Source: Bathymodiolus brooksi
Taxonomy: Eukaryota > Mollusca > Bivalvia > Mytilida > Modiolidae
Assembly: GCA_963680875.1 (NCBI GenBank)
Contig: OY804588.1
Span: 64,556,397 to 64,620,396, forward strand
DNA: 64,000 nt
Reading direction: 5' to 3'
The first letter of the stretch is position 1. Each line of letters starts with the position of its first letter. This document shows positions 62,496-64,000 of this stretch, in pieces. The notes under the pieces were generated by a model. The model worked only from the letters and a program-made list of their open reading frames with translations. It did no database searches and was not told the origin of the DNA. The position numbers and the translations under genes are program-made.

Positions 62496-64000
62496 GATAT
62501 ACCGTTCTGATTACCCCTTTGATATCTTCAAACTTTTCTTGTTGGTTATTGTATTTTTTGTCATGTGATTTACCGTTCTGATTACCCCTTTGATATCTTC
62601 AAACTTTTCTTGTTGGTCATTGTATTTCCTGTCATGTGATATACCGTTCTGATGACGCCTTTGATATCTTCAAACTTTTCTTGTTGGTCATTGTATTTCC
62701 TGTCATGTGATTTACCATTCTGATTACCCCTTTGATATCTTCAAACTTTTCTTGTTGGTCATTGTATTTCCTGTCATGTGATGTACTGTTCTAATTACGC
62801 CTTTGATATCTTCAAACTTTTCTTGTTGGTCATTGTATTGCCTGTCATGTGATTTACCGTTCTGATTACCACTTTGATATCTTCAAACTTTTCTTGTTGG
62901 TCATTGTATTGCCTGTCATGTGATTTACAGTTCTGATTACCCCTTTGATATCTTCAAACCTTTCTTGTAGGTCATTGTATTGCCTGTCATGTGATTTACA
63001 GTTCTGATTACCCCTTTGATATCTTCAAACTTTCCTTGTTGGTCATTGCATTGCCTGTCATATGAGTTCCCGTTCTGATTACCCCTTTGATATCTTCAAA
63101 CTTTTCTTGTTGGTCATTGTATTTCCTATCTTGTGATATACCGTTCTGATTACCCCTTTGATATCTTCAAACTTTTCTTGTTGGTCATTGTATTTCCTGT
63201 CATGTGATATACCGTTCTGATTAACCCTTTGATATCTTCAAGCTTTTCTTGTTGGTCATTGTATTGCCTGTCATGTGATTTACAGTTCTGATTACCCCTT
63301 TGATATCTTCAAACCTTTCTTGTAGGTCATTGTATTGCCTGTCATGTGATTTACAGTTTTGATTACCCCTTTGATATCTTCAAACTTTCCTTGTTGGTCA
63401 TTGCATTGCTTGTTATGTGATTTACCGTTCTGATTACCCCTTTGATATCTTCAAACTTTTCTTGTTGGTCATTGTATTGCCTGTCATGTGATTTACCGTT
63501 CTGATTACCCCTTTGATATCTTCAAACCTTTCTTGTAGGTCATTGTATTGCCCGTCATGTGATTTACAGTTCTGATTACCCCTTTGATATCTTCAAACTT
63601 TCCTTGTTGGTCATTGCATTGCCTGTCATGTGAGTTACCGTTCTGATTACCCCTTTGATATCTTCAAGCTTTTCTTGTTGGTCATTGTATTTTCTGTCTT
63701 GTGATATACCGTTCTGATTACCCCTTTGATATCTTCAAACTTTTCTTGTTGGTCATTGTATTGCCTGTCATGTGAGTTACCGTTCTGATTAACCCTTTGA
63801 TATCTTCAAGCTTTTCTTGTTGGTCATTGTATTGCCTGTCATGTGATTTACAGTTCTGATTACCTCTTTGATATCTTCAAACCTTTCTTGTAGGTCATTG
63901 TATTGCCTGTCATGTGATTTACAGTTCTGATTACCCCTTTGATATCTTCAAACTTTCCTTGTTGGTCATTGTATTGCTTGTCATGTGATTTACAGTTCTG
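62496..64000. repeat. Right-hand mosaic of 44-monomer HOR sequence with internal deletions
   Basis: Follows the 44-monomer order (compare 53.6-55.9 kb) but with two in-register losses. The offset from copy 2 falls from 8944 to 8873 bp near 62640, where the CCCTATGAT monomer is missing. It falls again to 8093 bp near 63430-63480, where eleven monomers, including the 70-bp ATTTACGTTC copy, are absent (780 bp). The array continues beyond the window edge. Confidence 0.82.

Larger units (their letters stand above)
1..64000. repeat. Uninterrupted satellite array of a 71-bp monomer (about 900 copies)
   Basis: The same 71-bp unit repeats head to tail from the first base to the last, always in the same orientation. 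The window starts and ends inside the array, so its true length is unknown. Almost every monomer contains the EcoRV hexamer GATATC, and the segments GTTCTGATTA and CTGTCATGTGA are also nearly constant. Monomers differ mainly by linked single-base variants; rare copies are 68, 70 or 72 bp long. I saw no inverted monomer, transposon insertion or stretch of unrelated sequence. All three frames of the consensus are closed by stop codons on both strands. This is non-coding satellite DNA of eukaryotic type; the family is not one I recognise. Confidence 0.99.

Noticed and set aside
1..64000. CRISPR array
   Set aside because: There are no spacers of unrelated sequence between conserved repeats; the full 71-bp unit repeats with only minor variation.
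1..64000. Coding tandem-repeat protein (for example a repetitive surface or silk-like gene)
   Set aside because: A unit of 71 bp changes frame at each copy, stops occur in every frame of the consensus, and nothing in the variants suggests selection on codons.
1..64000. Telomeric repeat, rDNA spacer, tRNA or transposon-derived repeat
   Set aside because: No telomere-type short repeat, no rRNA or tRNA-like segment, and no terminal repeats, target-site duplications or transposase/reverse transcriptase remnants were seen. An origin of the monomer from a mobile element cannot be excluded, but nothing here shows it.

Overview
The window is satellite DNA from end to end. A head-to-tail array of a 71-bp monomer, about 900 copies all in one orientation, fills positions 1-64000. 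I found no unique sequence, no mobile element, no RNA gene and no credible protein-coding gene. Megabase-style satellite of this kind indicates a eukaryotic genome read with long reads (pericentromeric, centromeric, subtelomeric or heterochromatic DNA). I do not recognise the monomer family and cannot name the organism or chromosome location from sequence alone.

The consensus monomer has 33 T, 15 C, 12 A and 11 G (about 37% GC, strongly T-rich on the given strand). It carries two almost invariant cores, GTTCTGATTA and GATATCTTCAA. Most variation falls at a small set of positions: the start of the monomer, the CCCCTTT tract, the ACTTTTC tract, the GTTGGTC segment and the TATTGCC segment.

The copies are not uniform. 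Linked variants and rare monomers of 68, 70 or 72 bp act as fingerprints and show that the array is a patchwork of higher-order repeats (HORs) with different periods. From left to right: 1-3780 irregular and most diverged; 3780-11070 a 26-monomer unit (1842 bp) with a 16-monomer short form (1135 bp); 11070-16581 a 40-monomer unit (2832 bp); 16582-26718 a 49-monomer unit (3472 bp, about 2.9 copies); 26222-34033 a 55-monomer unit (3906 bp, two full copies); 33679-38080 a 31-monomer unit (2201 bp, two copies); 38081-41913 a segment seen again 12.4 and 15.5 kb further right; 41914-50286 a 58-monomer duplication (4115 bp) enclosing a 23-monomer unit (1632 bp); 50003-60152 a 44-monomer unit (3123 bp) and its 40-monomer variant (2839 bp); 59514-62495 a 21-monomer unit (1491 bp, two copies); 62496-64000 a mosaic with in-register deletions.

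Every HOR length I measured equals a whole number of 71-bp monomers plus or minus exactly the small indels inside the unit. Duplications and deletions have therefore joined equivalent positions of monomers, as expected of unequal crossing-over or gene-conversion-like exchange. No genes act together here. The biology on offer is the recombination history of the array and whatever protein, if any, reads the conserved monomer cores. HOR edges are given to the nearest monomer where I could align them by eye; values described as approximate may be off by about one monomer.
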